A stretch of 64,000 nucleotides of DNA from positions 62,001 to 126,000 of the forward strand of contig NZ_VTOY01000001.1 of assembly GCF_008271295.1 (NCBI RefSeq), in the 5' to 3' direction. Below the pieces are notes generated by a model. The model saw nothing but the letters and a program-made list of their open reading frames with translations, was not told the origin of the DNA and searched no databases. The translations under genes were made by a program, and so were the position numbers. Of the stretch, positions 35,068 to 43,777 are shown in pieces. Positions within the stretch are counted from its first letter, which is position 1, and each line of letters opens with the position of its first letter. This DNA comes from Pseudoselenomonas ruminis. Its GTDB lineage: Bacteria; Bacillota; Negativicutes; Selenomonadales; Selenomonadaceae.

Positions 35068-35461
35068 TTTGACGGCGCGGGAGGAAAAACCGCGGCTGAT
35101 GATTATTCCGATGATTGACATTATCTTTTTTTTGCTGGTGTTCTTCATGATGAGCATGCTCACGATGGTGGTGCAGAAAAGTGTGCCGCTGACCCTGCCA
35201 CAAGCGAGTACCGCTAAAGTCAGCATGGTAGAAAATATTCCGGTTACCGTAACCGCGGATGGTGCTGTGTACTATGAACAGGAAAAGATGAGTCTGGCCG
35301 ATTTGGAAGATCGACTTTGGAAGCAGAAACAGCAGGGAGAGGTTTCGATTATTTTGCGTGGCGACGCGTCGGCTGATTACGGCAAAGTGGTGCAGGTCAT
35401 GGATATGATTAAGAATCTTGGCATCACCAAGGTTTATATCGCCACGGATACCAAAGGATAA
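35057..35461 (+). CDS. exbD: ExbD/TolR-family biopolymer transport protein
   Basis: 134 aa. Short cytoplasmic N-terminus, one transmembrane helix with MIPMIDIIFFLLVFFMMSM (the conserved Asp of the proton path), then a periplasmic domain with IPVTVTADGAVYYEQE. GGAGGGGAAG lies before the ATG. It overlaps exbB by 11 nt, so the two are translationally coupled. Confidence 0.9.
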   Translation: MRIDLTAREEKPRLMIIPMIDIIFFLLVFFMMSMLTMVVQKSVPLTLPQASTAKVSMVENIPVTVTADGAVYYEQEKMSLADLEDRLWKQKQQGEVSIILRGDASADYGKVVQVMDMIKNLGITKVYIATDTKG

Positions 35462-35476
35462 TGGGATGATAGCAGG

Positions 35477-36286
35477 ATGAAAAAGCAAAGCTGGAATTAT
35501 TATTTTGCAATGGCAGCCGGTACCCATGGACTGGTTTTGGCGCTGCTCGCTGTGGCGGGCCTTGGGTGGTTGTCTGGTGAACCGGAAGAACGGCCAGCGA
35601 TTGAGGTAGGCTTTGTGGCTGAAGCTGCGGTTAATGGTATGGCTGGCGGTTCCAGTGGGGAAGAAGGCAATAAAAAGAGTCCTGGCCCCAAAATAAAGAC
35701 GGCTTCGGTGGCAGCAGTAGAAAAATTGCAAAACCTGCGGGGGCATTCGCTGGAAAACGCTCAGAAGAGGCCGGATAAAATGACAGCCGCAGCTGCTGAA
35801 GCGGCTATTGCGGAGGCTGCGGCTGCCTTGGATGATGCTGGGGCTGAAGCAGGAACTGCAGAAGGGAAAAATGGTGCCGATTCTGCGGCGGGAACCAGTG
35901 GCGGCAGTGGTACTGCCGCTGGCACAGGTGGCAGTGGTGCTGGCCAGTCGTCGGGACTGGGGGACGGCTTTACCGCGAATGGGGATGGTACCTATACCGC
36001 CGCCAGTGCGGAGGGAATAAGTTATCAGGTGTTGCAGGATGCCAATGCAATATACCCTGAGGAGGCCCGCAGCATTGGATACAGTGAGGCAGTGGAAGTT
36101 GTGGCCAGAATCATGGTAGGGCTGGATGGCAGCGTGGAAAGTGTTACGATAGTAAGCAATCCGCCGCCGCTAGGCTTTCGGGAAGCGGCCCAGGAGGCAT
36201 TGTGGAGCATGCGCTTTGCCCCCATTTATTATCAAGGGGTAAATATCCGGGTGCCGTTTGAAAAACACTTGATTTTTCAGCCATAA
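35477..36286 (+). CDS. tonB: TonB-family energy transducer, Ala/Gly-rich linker
   Basis: 269 aa. N-terminal anchor (MAAGTHGLVLALLAVAGLGWL), a long linker (about 55-175), and a C-terminal TonB domain (AIYPEEARSIGYSEAVEVVARIMV... LGFREAAQEALWSMRFAPI). The linker is made of Ala, Gly, Ser, Glu and Lys rather than the Pro-rich EP/KP repeats of classical TonB. Immediately after exbD. A second TonB gene follows at 37961. Confidence 0.85.
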   Translation: MKKQSWNYYFAMAAGTHGLVLALLAVAGLGWLSGEPEERPAIEVGFVAEAAVNGMAGGSSGEEGNKKSPGPKIKTASVAAVEKLQNLRGHSLENAQKRPDKMTAAAAEAAIAEAAAALDDAGAEAGTAEGKNGADSAAGTSGGSGTAAGTGGSGAGQSSGLGDGFTANGDGTYTAASAEGISYQVLQDANAIYPEEARSIGYSEAVEVVARIMVGLDGSVESVTIVSNPPPLGFREAAQEALWSMRFAPIYYQGVNIRVPFEKHLIFQP

Positions 36287-36320
36287 CGGGATGAATCGTT
36301 GAAATAGGAGAATGAAGGTT

Positions 36321-37913
36321 ATGAAGTTAGAACATTATCTGCAAGGGCTCAGTGCGGAGAAGCGGACTGTGCTGCTGGGGAGGGAAACAGCGGATCCCTT
36401 GCACGAAGCTTTTGCCAGTAAGCGAGTGGTACATGCCGGGCTGATGGGGGCACCGATTGAAAGGGAGGAGCAGCAGGAAGCTTACCAGAAAGCTTTGCAG
36501 GTTCCGGCCAATCGCAATCGTCAGCATGCGCTCTATGTCCATATTCCCTTTTGCCAGACGAAATGCCTTTATTGTGGCTTCTATCAGAATGCTAGCAAAC
36601 AGGAAGTGGAAGATGCCTATGTAAAGAATCTGCTGAAGGAAATTGCTGCGGAGGCTGACAGTCCGCAGCTAAAGGGGACGCCGATTGATTGTGTCTTTAT
36701 TGGCGGAGGGACGCCAACTTCCCTGTCAGCCGATAATGCGGCGGCGTTACTGCAGGCGATACAGAAGTCGTTTACGCTGGTGGAAAATTGTGAGGTCACT
36801 TTGGAGGGGCGCATTCACGATTTAGTACCAGAAAAGATTCATGCCTGGCTCGAAAACGGTGTCAATCGTATTTCGCTGGGAGTACAGTCTTTTGACACGA
36901 TTTTGCGCCAGCGGCTCGGGCGTCTGGACACCCGGGAAGAAGTGCTCAGACGGATAAAGCTCTTGAAATCGTATGATGTAACAGTGATTGTCGACCTTAT
37001 CTATGGGCTGCCAGGGCAGACGATGGAGCGGTGGATGGCTGATATAAAGACGTTGGCGGAAGCTGGAGTGGATGGCATGGACCTTTACCAGTTAAATATT
37101 TTTCCTGGGGGGCCACTGGCCAGAGCCGTGGAAAATGGGGCAGTGCCGCCTTGTGCCGATATTGCCGGGCAGGCAGATATGTATATTGCGGCGCGTGATT
37201 ACCTTTTGGGCGAAGGTGTGGAGCGCCTGAGCTTGTGCCATTGGCGGCGCACGAAACGGGAGCGCAGCTTGTATAACAGCTTAGCTAAAGCTGGGGCCGA
37301 TGTGTATGCCTTCGGCTGTGGGGCTGGCGGTCATTTCGGCGGCATCAGCTGGATGAATCAGCGGTTGTTACCAACATATCAGGAGGAAAGGGAAAAGGGC
37401 AGCAAGCCGATTATGATGGCTGGTCATCAGGTGGAGGCTCAGCTGGGGCAGATTTGTGACAACATTATCTGTGACCTGGAAAAAGGCTTTGTGGACTTCC
37501 GCCGGTTGGTGATTGCTGACAGCTGTTTGGAAGAATTGGAAACCGTGCTGGCGTTGTGGCAATCCCGAGGACTCCTCGTGGAGGATTTGGGCGTTTACCG
37601 TCTTACCAAGGCAGGAGAATTTTGGTATATCAGCCTGACGCAGAGCCTGGTGGAATGTGTGCAGGTGCTTTGGGAAAAAAAGGCGGAAGCACTGGCAGAA
37701 GAGCTGAACGGCAAGGTGGCAGATAATTTGGATGAAGTGCTGGCAGAGATGCTGCCAGAGGCTACGGCTGCCAGGCGGCAGGAACTGGCCGGAGAAATTC
37801 CGGTGGCAGTGCGAATGATGCTTCGTCATTCCAGCAAGGAAGCGTTACAGAAAATGTTGGCGGATATGCCTCAGGCGATGCGGGAAAAGATGCTGGCCAA
37901 GGCTGGCGTTTAA
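36321..37913 (+). CDS. hutW: HutW/ChuW-type radical SAM heme-utilisation protein
   Basis: 530 aa, related to coproporphyrinogen III oxidase HemN. The radical SAM motif is YVHIPFCQTKCLYCGFYQN (CxxxCxxC). GGGTPTSL, RISLGVQSF and IVDLIYGLPGQT follow. The C-terminal half differs from HemN as in ChuW/HutW, enzymes that open heme by radical methyl transfer without oxygen. AGGAG is 10 nt from the ATG at 36321; the in-frame ATG at 36312 is only 1 nt from it. TonB genes flank it and a flavodoxin gene follows, a plausible electron donor. Confidence 0.85.
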   Translation: MKLEHYLQGLSAEKRTVLLGRETADPLHEAFASKRVVHAGLMGAPIEREEQQEAYQKALQVPANRNRQHALYVHIPFCQTKCLYCGFYQNASKQEVEDAYVKNLLKEIAAEADSPQLKGTPIDCVFIGGGTPTSLSADNAAALLQAIQKSFTLVENCEVTLEGRIHDLVPEKIHAWLENGVNRISLGVQSFDTILRQRLGRLDTREEVLRRIKLLKSYDVTVIVDLIYGLPGQTMERWMADIKTLAEAGVDGMDLYQLNIFPGGPLARAVENGAVPPCADIAGQADMYIAARDYLLGEGVERLSLCHWRRTKRERSLYNSLAKAGADVYAFGCGAGGHFGGISWMNQRLLPTYQEEREKGSKPIMMAGHQVEAQLGQICDNIICDLEKGFVDFRRLVIADSCLEELETVLALWQSRGLLVEDLGVYRLTKAGEFWYISLTQSLVECVQVLWEKKAEALAEELNGKVADNLDEVLAEMLPEATAARRQELAGEIPVAVRMMLRHSSKEALQKMLADMPQAMREKMLAKAGV

Positions 37914-37926
37914 TTTTTCTTTAGCT

Positions 37927-37947
37927 AATGAGAATGAATATTATTAT
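37927..37947 (+). promoter_or_regulatory. Possible Fur-like box before the second tonB
   Basis: TGAGAATGAATATTA fits the 7-1-7 Fur pattern at about 11 of 14 positions. No clear promoter accompanies it, so it may be a weak internal site or chance. Confidence 0.35.
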
Positions 37948-37960
37948 AAGGAGGGTGCGT

Positions 37961-38716
37961 ATGGAATTGGTATGTCCGGAACGGTGGCAATTTGATTGGC
38001 GGCGGCTGGTTTTGCGCCCGTTACCGCTATCCTGTCTATGTCATGTGGTGGGAATTGGCGGAGCATGTTTGCTGTTTGCCTTTTACAATGCGCCGGAGGA
38101 ACCAGTAAGCACTGCCGAAGAGATACAGGTAGAGATGATTCCTGCGGGTCAGATTGATAGTGGCGGCGGTCAATTGAGCGGGAAGGGCATGCCGGTCATA
38201 AAAAATCCTGCGCCGGCGCCAATGTCAAAAGTCAGGGAACCAGCTGTCTCTGGGCAGCCGTTAGCAAATGCCGCCGAGACGCCGGATGGACTGGTGGCTG
38301 CTGGGGGAACAGGCAGCAGCGGCACCTCAGCGGCTTCCGGCCCTGCAGGCGTCGGCTCAAGTGGTGATGGGGGAGCGGGCAGTGCCGCCGGTGGCGGTGG
38401 AACAAGCACGGCCGCAAGTGATACTGCTCCTGCGGAAAGCCTGGGCAGTATTGCTGCCCGCTTTGCCGCAGAGGTGGAAGCAAATAAGGAGTATCCCTAC
38501 ATGGCGGTCAAGCGTGGCGAAACTGGTGTAGTAAGTGTTACGGTAACGCTGTCGTCAGCGGGGAACATAGAAAGCGTTTATATCAGCGGTTCATCTGGTT
38601 CGAATCTGCTGGATAAAGCTGCTTTGCAGGCGGTCAGAAGTTCCTGTCCCTTTTCCCATGGCGCGGGCAGGAGCATAACGATGACTGTTCCGATACATTT
38701 TTCAATGAGTTCGTAA
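37961..38716 (+). CDS. Second TonB-family energy transducer, Gly/Ser/Ala-rich linker
   Basis: 251 aa. N-terminal anchor (LPLSCLCHVVGIGGACLLFAFY), linker of about 110 residues that becomes Gly/Ser/Ala-rich (GTGSSGTSAASGPAGVGSSG), and a TonB C-terminal domain (YPYMAVKRGETGVVSVTVTL ... AALQAVRSSCPF). AAGGAGGG precedes the ATG at 37961; the longer in-frame start at 37928 lies across the possible Fur box. Probably serves one of the two receptors in the island, sharing ExbB/ExbD. Confidence 0.83.
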   Translation: MELVCPERWQFDWRRLVLRPLPLSCLCHVVGIGGACLLFAFYNAPEEPVSTAEEIQVEMIPAGQIDSGGGQLSGKGMPVIKNPAPAPMSKVREPAVSGQPLANAAETPDGLVAAGGTGSSGTSAASGPAGVGSSGDGGAGSAAGGGGTSTAASDTAPAESLGSIAARFAAEVEANKEYPYMAVKRGETGVVSVTVTLSSAGNIESVYISGSSGSNLLDKAALQAVRSSCPFSHGAGRSITMTVPIHFSMSS

Positions 38717-38735
38717 TAGTGAGAAGGAGGAAAAG

Positions 38736-39242
38736 ATGAAGATATTGTTAACGTATTCCAGTAAAACTGGAAATACGAAAAAAGTGGCCGAAGCCATTGG
38801 GGAGGCCTTGCAGCTGCGGGCGGTCCCGGTGGAGGAAAAGCCGGCTGTCACCGGATATGACCTGGTTATTGCTGGCTATTGGGTGGATAGAGGCACGGCG
38901 GATGCCAAAATGAAGGACTTTCTGGGAAAGTTGACAAGTCAAAAAGTGGCACTGTTTGCCACCTTGGGGGCTGAGGCAAATTCCGAGCATGCCACCCAAT
39001 GCCTGGAGAATGGTGCGGCGCTTTTAGGTGAAGGCTGTGAAGTGGTGGGGCGGTTCATCTGCCAGGGAAAGGTTGCGGATGAAATGGTAGACATGATGAA
39101 AAATATGTTTCCTGCCGGGCATCCGCATGCAATGACACCCGAGCGGTTAGCACGGATTGAAAAAGCTGCCACGCACCCGGATGCAGCCGATTTGGCGGCG
39201 GCCAGGGAATATTTTAGCCGCTTGTGTTTGGACAGGCAGTGA
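38736..39242 (+). CDS. Flavodoxin-family protein
   Basis: 168 aa. The FMN phosphate loop is YSSKTGNTKKVAEAIGEAL at the N-terminus, and GYWVDRGTADAKMKDFL and ATLGAEANSEHA form the later FMN loops. Flavodoxins of this kind accompany anaerobic heme-degrading (HmuF-like) or bilin-reducing systems. A role as electron donor to, or reductase acting after, the HutW-type enzyme is inferred from its place in the operon. GAAGGAGG lies 6-7 nt before the ATG. Confidence 0.82.
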   Translation: MKILLTYSSKTGNTKKVAEAIGEALQLRAVPVEEKPAVTGYDLVIAGYWVDRGTADAKMKDFLGKLTSQKVALFATLGAEANSEHATQCLENGAALLGEGCEVVGRFICQGKVADEMVDMMKNMFPAGHPHAMTPERLARIEKAATHPDAADLAAAREYFSRLCLDRQ

Positions 39243-39260
39243 GGTGGTGAAGCGGTGTAA

Positions 39261-39998
39261 ATGTCTATTATCGTTGAAAAAATATGCTGCTCGCGTAAGG
39301 GGCGGGCAATCCTGCAGGATGTTTCGCTAATGGTGCAGGTGGGGGAAATAATGGGACTGTTAGGACCTAATGGTGCTGGCAAGACGACCTTAATCCGCTT
39401 GTTGGCGGGACTTGCGCGGCCAGATTCCGGACGCATTTGCATGTTTGGAGAAGACGCGGCGAAGCGCAGTGTCAAATTCCGCCGTTTGATGGGACTGGTG
39501 CCCCAGGAAAATACCTTTGAGAGTGAGCTTACCATTGAACAGAGCATGCTATGCAGTGCGAGACTCTATGGTATTGCTAATGCCCGTGCAAAGGTGGAAG
39601 CGGTCTGCCGGGAGTTTCAGATTGGCAGCTGGCGCAAGAAATATCCCGAGAAGCTGTCGGGGGGAATGAAACGGCGGGCGATGATTGCCCGTGCGATGCT
39701 TTCAAGTCCCCAAGTCCTGCTGCTGGATGAGCCAAGTGTAGGGCTTGACCCGGATATGCGTCAGGAAATCTGGCAGGCGGTTAAAAAACTAAAGGCGGCA
39801 GGGAAAACCGTTCTAATCACAACGCATTATATGGAAGAAGCCGAGAAGCTTTGTGACCGGATTGCGTTTTTGCGGGCGGGGCAGGTGATTTACCAGGGGA
39901 CTACGGCCGGTATGCGGCAAAAGATTTCGCCGCAGCAGGAGATCAGCCTCGAAGATGCTTTCGTGGCATTGGCGTTAGCGGGGAGGCGGACTGGATGA
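39261..39998 (+). CDS. ABC-2-type transporter, ATP-binding protein
   Basis: 245 aa. Walker A GPNGAGKTT, signature LSGGMKRR, Walker B VLLLDEPSVGLDPD, and H-loop TTHYMEEAEKL, of the DrrA-like class that pairs with ABC-2 membrane proteins and usually exports. The permease gene overlaps its stop codon. It is embedded in the heme island, so export of a tetrapyrrole product or a metallophore is possible, but the cargo is unknown. Confidence 0.88.
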   Translation: MSIIVEKICCSRKGRAILQDVSLMVQVGEIMGLLGPNGAGKTTLIRLLAGLARPDSGRICMFGEDAAKRSVKFRRLMGLVPQENTFESELTIEQSMLCSARLYGIANARAKVEAVCREFQIGSWRKKYPEKLSGGMKRRAMIARAMLSSPQVLLLDEPSVGLDPDMRQEIWQAVKKLKAAGKTVLITTHYMEEAEKLCDRIAFLRAGQVIYQGTTAGMRQKISPQQEISLEDAFVALALAGRRTG

Positions 39999-40738
39999 TG
40001 GGCGGTGTTCAGGCGGTATTTTATCGTGAGATGCTGATGCTGGTCCGCCGGATTGGCGGCCTGGGCTATCTGTTCTCGGGGCTTTTGTTTCCGATGATTT
40101 ACCTCTTGGCCTTCGGCTGGGGGCTGGGGAATAACATATCCGTAGCTGGTGGGTACATTGCCTACTTGGCGAAAGGGATGCTCGCGATAACCGTAATGAT
40201 GAACGCGTTTCAGCAGACGGCGTTATCGGTTAGTGCCGCAAGATTTTATTACCGCACGTTTGCCGTTTTGCGGTTAAGTCCGATAAGTGATGGCGCTATT
40301 GTTTTGGGTATTGCGCTGGCGGGGACTGTCCGCGCGCTGCTGGCGGCGGCAGTAGTCTTTATTGCGGCAAAATTGTTCTTCGGGATAGCGGTATTGACTG
40401 GGCCGGGATTCGTTGGCCTGGTGCTTACGGCGTTTGCGTTTGCGGCTTTTGGCGTAGCCGTGGGATTGTCGATAAAAGGACAGGAGCAGTTTTCTATTGT
40501 GATAAATTTCTTTATCACACCGATGACATTTTTTTGTGGCTCCTTTTTTCCAATTGCCAATCTGCCAGAAGTTGTGCAGGACATCGTGCGCTTTTTGCCG
40601 CTGTCCCTTACCAATCAGCTGCTGCAGGCCACAAACTTTGTGGGTGAGGCTGGTATCGCCGCTTTGGCGTTGGTGTTTTTTATGACGGTTATTTATCTGT
40701 ACAGTACCTATCGGGTACATAACTACAGTGAATTTTGA
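39995..40738 (+). CDS. ABC-2-type transporter, permease
   Basis: 247 aa with six predicted membrane segments (for example GYLFSGLLFPMIYLLAFGWG and a helix within VLTAFAFAAFGVAVGLSI) and the ABC-2 region GSFFPIANLPEVVQDIVRFLP. It overlaps the ATPase gene by 4 nt (ATGA); two tandem ATG codons are possible starts. Forms an exporter with the preceding protein. Confidence 0.87.
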   Translation: MMGGVQAVFYREMLMLVRRIGGLGYLFSGLLFPMIYLLAFGWGLGNNISVAGGYIAYLAKGMLAITVMMNAFQQTALSVSAARFYYRTFAVLRLSPISDGAIVLGIALAGTVRALLAAAVVFIAAKLFFGIAVLTGPGFVGLVLTAFAFAAFGVAVGLSIKGQEQFSIVINFFITPMTFFCGSFFPIANLPEVVQDIVRFLPLSLTNQLLQATNFVGEAGIAALALVFFMTVIYLYSTYRVHNYSEF

Positions 40739-40775
40739 TGGATGTTTTTGAGATTTTTAGAGAAAGAGGATTTTC

Positions 40776-42734
40776 ATGATTAGAAAACTTGCAAAAAAGA
40801 AACGTACTTTACTGGTTGCAACGGTTTTAGGAACGATGACAATGGGAAGCTGCGTCGCAGCAGAGGCGGCTGCTGACGATACGATACAGACGCGTGACGT
40901 AGTCGTGACGGCCTCGCGTACGGAGCAAGAGGTGAAGGAGACGCCTGCTGCCGTAGAAGTTATCACGAAAGAAGATATCGAGAATACAGGAGCGGAGACT
41001 TTGGCGCAGGCTTTGGAGATGGCGGCGGGCATCAACGTGCTGGAAAATGGCATGGTGGGAAATCAGTCCTCCATTCGCGGCATGAACACCAATCAGACGC
41101 TTATCATGATTGACGGGCGGCGGGTGCGCACGGAAAATACCAGTGAGACGCAGAATTACTACGAACTTCAGCGCGTCAATATGGATGAGGTAGAACGCGT
41201 GGAAATCGTGCGCGGTGCCGCAAGTTCTTTGTATGGTTCGGAAGCATTGGGTGGTGTCATCAACATCATCACGAAAAAACCGGGCACTCGGGGCGGTTCT
41301 GCCTCGGTGGATTGGACTTCCCGCCAGCAGGATACGGGCTTCCGCTATGATTTGGGTAAGGAAGGCAAATGGGCCTGGGCTATGAACGGCAAGGTATCCG
41401 ATGTGCGCCGCCGTATGAAGGACACTGCTTCCAATCAATATGGAAAGCGGTATTATTTCGGGCTCGATGGCCGCATGGATGTAGCTAAGAATAAAAAACT
41501 GGATTTCTTTGTCAATCACTTGTATGAGGACCTTTATATGATTGATTCGGCAAAGGCTGGCACGGATTATGACCATCGCCGCATTTCCACCGGCCTGAAA
41601 TATTCGGGCAAGGATCATTTGGGTGAATACGAGGCGCAGGCATATTACACGTATTTTGATAAAGACCAGCGCACGCGCAGCCGTCTGACTCATGCGTTAA
41701 CCAGTTTTGATGATATGACGTTTAATTCCTACATTGCCGATGGCCGCCGCACGTTCAATCTGGATGACCGGAATACGCTGACGGTTGGCGGGGAATTCCG
41801 TCAGGAAGATTACGAGAGCACCCGCATCAAAAAAGGTTCGCTCGGAACGGTAACCCATGAGGGAATCACCAATAATATCGGCAAGGTATCGATGGATTAT
41901 GGTGCGCTTTATCTGCAGGATGAATATGCCGCGAACAAACGCTGGCTGCTGATTCCTTCGGTGCGTTGGGATCATAACAATGATTTTGGCGATGAGGTTA
42001 CCGGAAAACTTGGTACGACCTATAAACTCAGCAAGCGCACCCGCTTTAAGGCCAATGTTGGTTCTGCTTATCGTGCCCCGACGGCTTCGGAACTTTACTT
42101 CTTCTGGAAGCATACGCCGACGGCTGCGATGACGGTAAATATCCAGGGCAATCCAAACTTGAAGCCGGAAAAGGCAATGATTTTTGATGGCGGCTTTGAG
42201 GCAGAACGGGGGCGTACGTCAGGGAAAATAACCTATTTCCACAACAAAGTTGATAATCTTATAAATCTGAATACGAAATTTGGTTATGTGCCGGGAACTG
42301 GCATGGTTGCCAATGGTATTTATGAAAATGTCGATAAGGCAACAGTACAGGGCTTAGAGGTCGAAGGCAGACAGAAACTCGGCAGCCGCTTTACCCTGCG
42401 CAGCACTTACACCTATCTCGATGCTCAGGATGACAACAGCGGGGAGCGTTTGACCGGCCGTGCCCGCCATAAGACTTCCTTGCAGCTCATGTATAAAGAT
42501 AAGGGGCATGGAATCGATGCGACGCTTTGGAACGACTGGCTCGATGGCTACCGCTATTCGTCAAGCGGTAAAAATGGCTCGACGGGAGCAAGCATCATGA
42601 ATGTGGTGGTCAATAAGAAAATCGGGAAACAGGCCAGTGCTTATTTTGGCATCAACAATCTTACCAATCGCAAGAATGACGTCCTTTATTATGATGGACG
42701 CATCTGGCGTGGCGGTGTGAAAGTAACGTTTTAA
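40776..42734 (+). CDS. TonB-dependent outer-membrane receptor (second)
   Basis: 652 aa with a signal peptide ending near CVAAEAAA. TonB box/plug start DVVVTASRTEQEVKETPAAV, then RGMNTNQTLIMIDGRRV and VERVEIVRGAASSLYGSEAL with GGVINIITKK. Barrel strands end in WRGGVKVTF. Closest in pattern to the BtuB/CirA/heme receptor group. The gene precedes the FecCD/ATPase/binding-protein genes, so they probably handle the same ligand. Confidence 0.92.
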   Translation: MIRKLAKKKRTLLVATVLGTMTMGSCVAAEAAADDTIQTRDVVVTASRTEQEVKETPAAVEVITKEDIENTGAETLAQALEMAAGINVLENGMVGNQSSIRGMNTNQTLIMIDGRRVRTENTSETQNYYELQRVNMDEVERVEIVRGAASSLYGSEALGGVINIITKKPGTRGGSASVDWTSRQQDTGFRYDLGKEGKWAWAMNGKVSDVRRRMKDTASNQYGKRYYFGLDGRMDVAKNKKLDFFVNHLYEDLYMIDSAKAGTDYDHRRISTGLKYSGKDHLGEYEAQAYYTYFDKDQRTRSRLTHALTSFDDMTFNSYIADGRRTFNLDDRNTLTVGGEFRQEDYESTRIKKGSLGTVTHEGITNNIGKVSMDYGALYLQDEYAANKRWLLIPSVRWDHNNDFGDEVTGKLGTTYKLSKRTRFKANVGSAYRAPTASELYFFWKHTPTAAMTVNIQGNPNLKPEKAMIFDGGFEAERGRTSGKITYFHNKVDNLINLNTKFGYVPGTGMVANGIYENVDKATVQGLEVEGRQKLGSRFTLRSTYTYLDAQDDNSGERLTGRARHKTSLQLMYKDKGHGIDATLWNDWLDGYRYSSSGKNGSTGASIMNVVVNKKIGKQASAYFGINNLTNRKNDVLYYDGRIWRGGVKVTF

Positions 42735-42758
42735 CGGTTTTTCTGGGGAGGTTATTTG

Positions 42759-43775
42759 ATGGAACTTGCGGTAACACCAGCGCATCCCAGGACACGAAAG
42801 CGGTTTTGGGCGTTAGCTGGCGGCCTGCTCTTTTTAGGAGCGGCGTTGCTGTTTAGTATCTGTCAGGGGGCAGCGGTTTTTTCACCGCTGTCGGCCTGGC
42901 AGATTTTGTCTGGGGGTGCCGGACAGGAAAACTTTACCATACTGTACCACATCCGCTTGCCACGTTTGATTACCGGGGCTTTGACCGGTGTGAATCTGGC
43001 ACTGGCCGGCTGTATCCTGCAGGGGATTTTGCGCAATCCTTTGGCAGATCCGGGGATTATCGGGGTGTCGGCAGGGGCGGGACTGGCAGCGATGGCCGTC
43101 ATGATTCTATTGCCCAATCTGGCATCGCTGGTGCCAATGGCCGCTTTTTCCGGAGCGTTGGCGGCAGTTGCCCTGGTGTTTTTCCTGTCTTGGGAAAATG
43201 GAATACATCCGCTGCGCATGGTACTGGCCGGGGTGGCGGTGGCAGCCTTCTTCGGCGGTGCCATGACGGCGTTGATGGTGTTTTATTCCGACCGGGTTCA
43301 GGGAACGGTCAATTGGATGGCCGGGGGCTTTGCGGCCCGCACCTGGAGCCATGTGTATATGGTGCTTCCCTATACGCTGCTGGGGCTGGCGGGAACTTTT
43401 GCTGGCAGCTGCTGGCTGAATGCGCTGCAGATGGGCGAAGATACGGCACGCAGTTTGGGGGTGCGCGTGGAACGCGTGCGTCTTTATTTGCTGGTGCTGG
43501 CTGCTTTATTGGCGGCGTCAGCCGTCAGCGTGGCCGGTATGCTGGGCTTTGTGGGACTCGTAGTCCCGCACATGGTCCGGCTGCTGACAGGGGCAGATTT
43601 TGATTATTTGCTGCCAGCTTCAGCTTTATGGGGCGCAGCCTTAGTCGTTGGGGCAGATGCAGCGGCCCGGGTTGCCTTCGCGCCGATAGAAATTCCCGTA
43701 GGTGTTTTCATGTCGTTTTTGGGAGCACCGTTTTTCCTGTACCTGTTGCGGCAGGGCATGCAAAGGGGGCACTAA
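42759..43775 (+). CDS. FecCD-family ABC transporter permease (heme/iron chelate)
   Basis: 338 aa with about nine hydrophobic segments. The family blocks are IRLPRLITGALTGVNLALAG, GILRNPLADPGIIGVSAGA, and GMLGFVGLVVPHMVRLLTG with the ATPase-contacting loop. GGGGAGG precedes the ATG at 42759; a TTG one codon earlier is an alternative. Followed by the ATPase gene after 2 bp. Confidence 0.92.
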   Translation: MELAVTPAHPRTRKRFWALAGGLLFLGAALLFSICQGAAVFSPLSAWQILSGGAGQENFTILYHIRLPRLITGALTGVNLALAGCILQGILRNPLADPGIIGVSAGAGLAAMAVMILLPNLASLVPMAAFSGALAAVALVFFLSWENGIHPLRMVLAGVAVAAFFGGAMTALMVFYSDRVQGTVNWMAGGFAARTWSHVYMVLPYTLLGLAGTFAGSCWLNALQMGEDTARSLGVRVERVRLYLLVLAALLAASAVSVAGMLGFVGLVVPHMVRLLTGADFDYLLPASALWGAALVVGADAAARVAFAPIEIPVGVFMSFLGAPFFLYLLRQGMQRGH

Positions 43776-43777
43776 AG

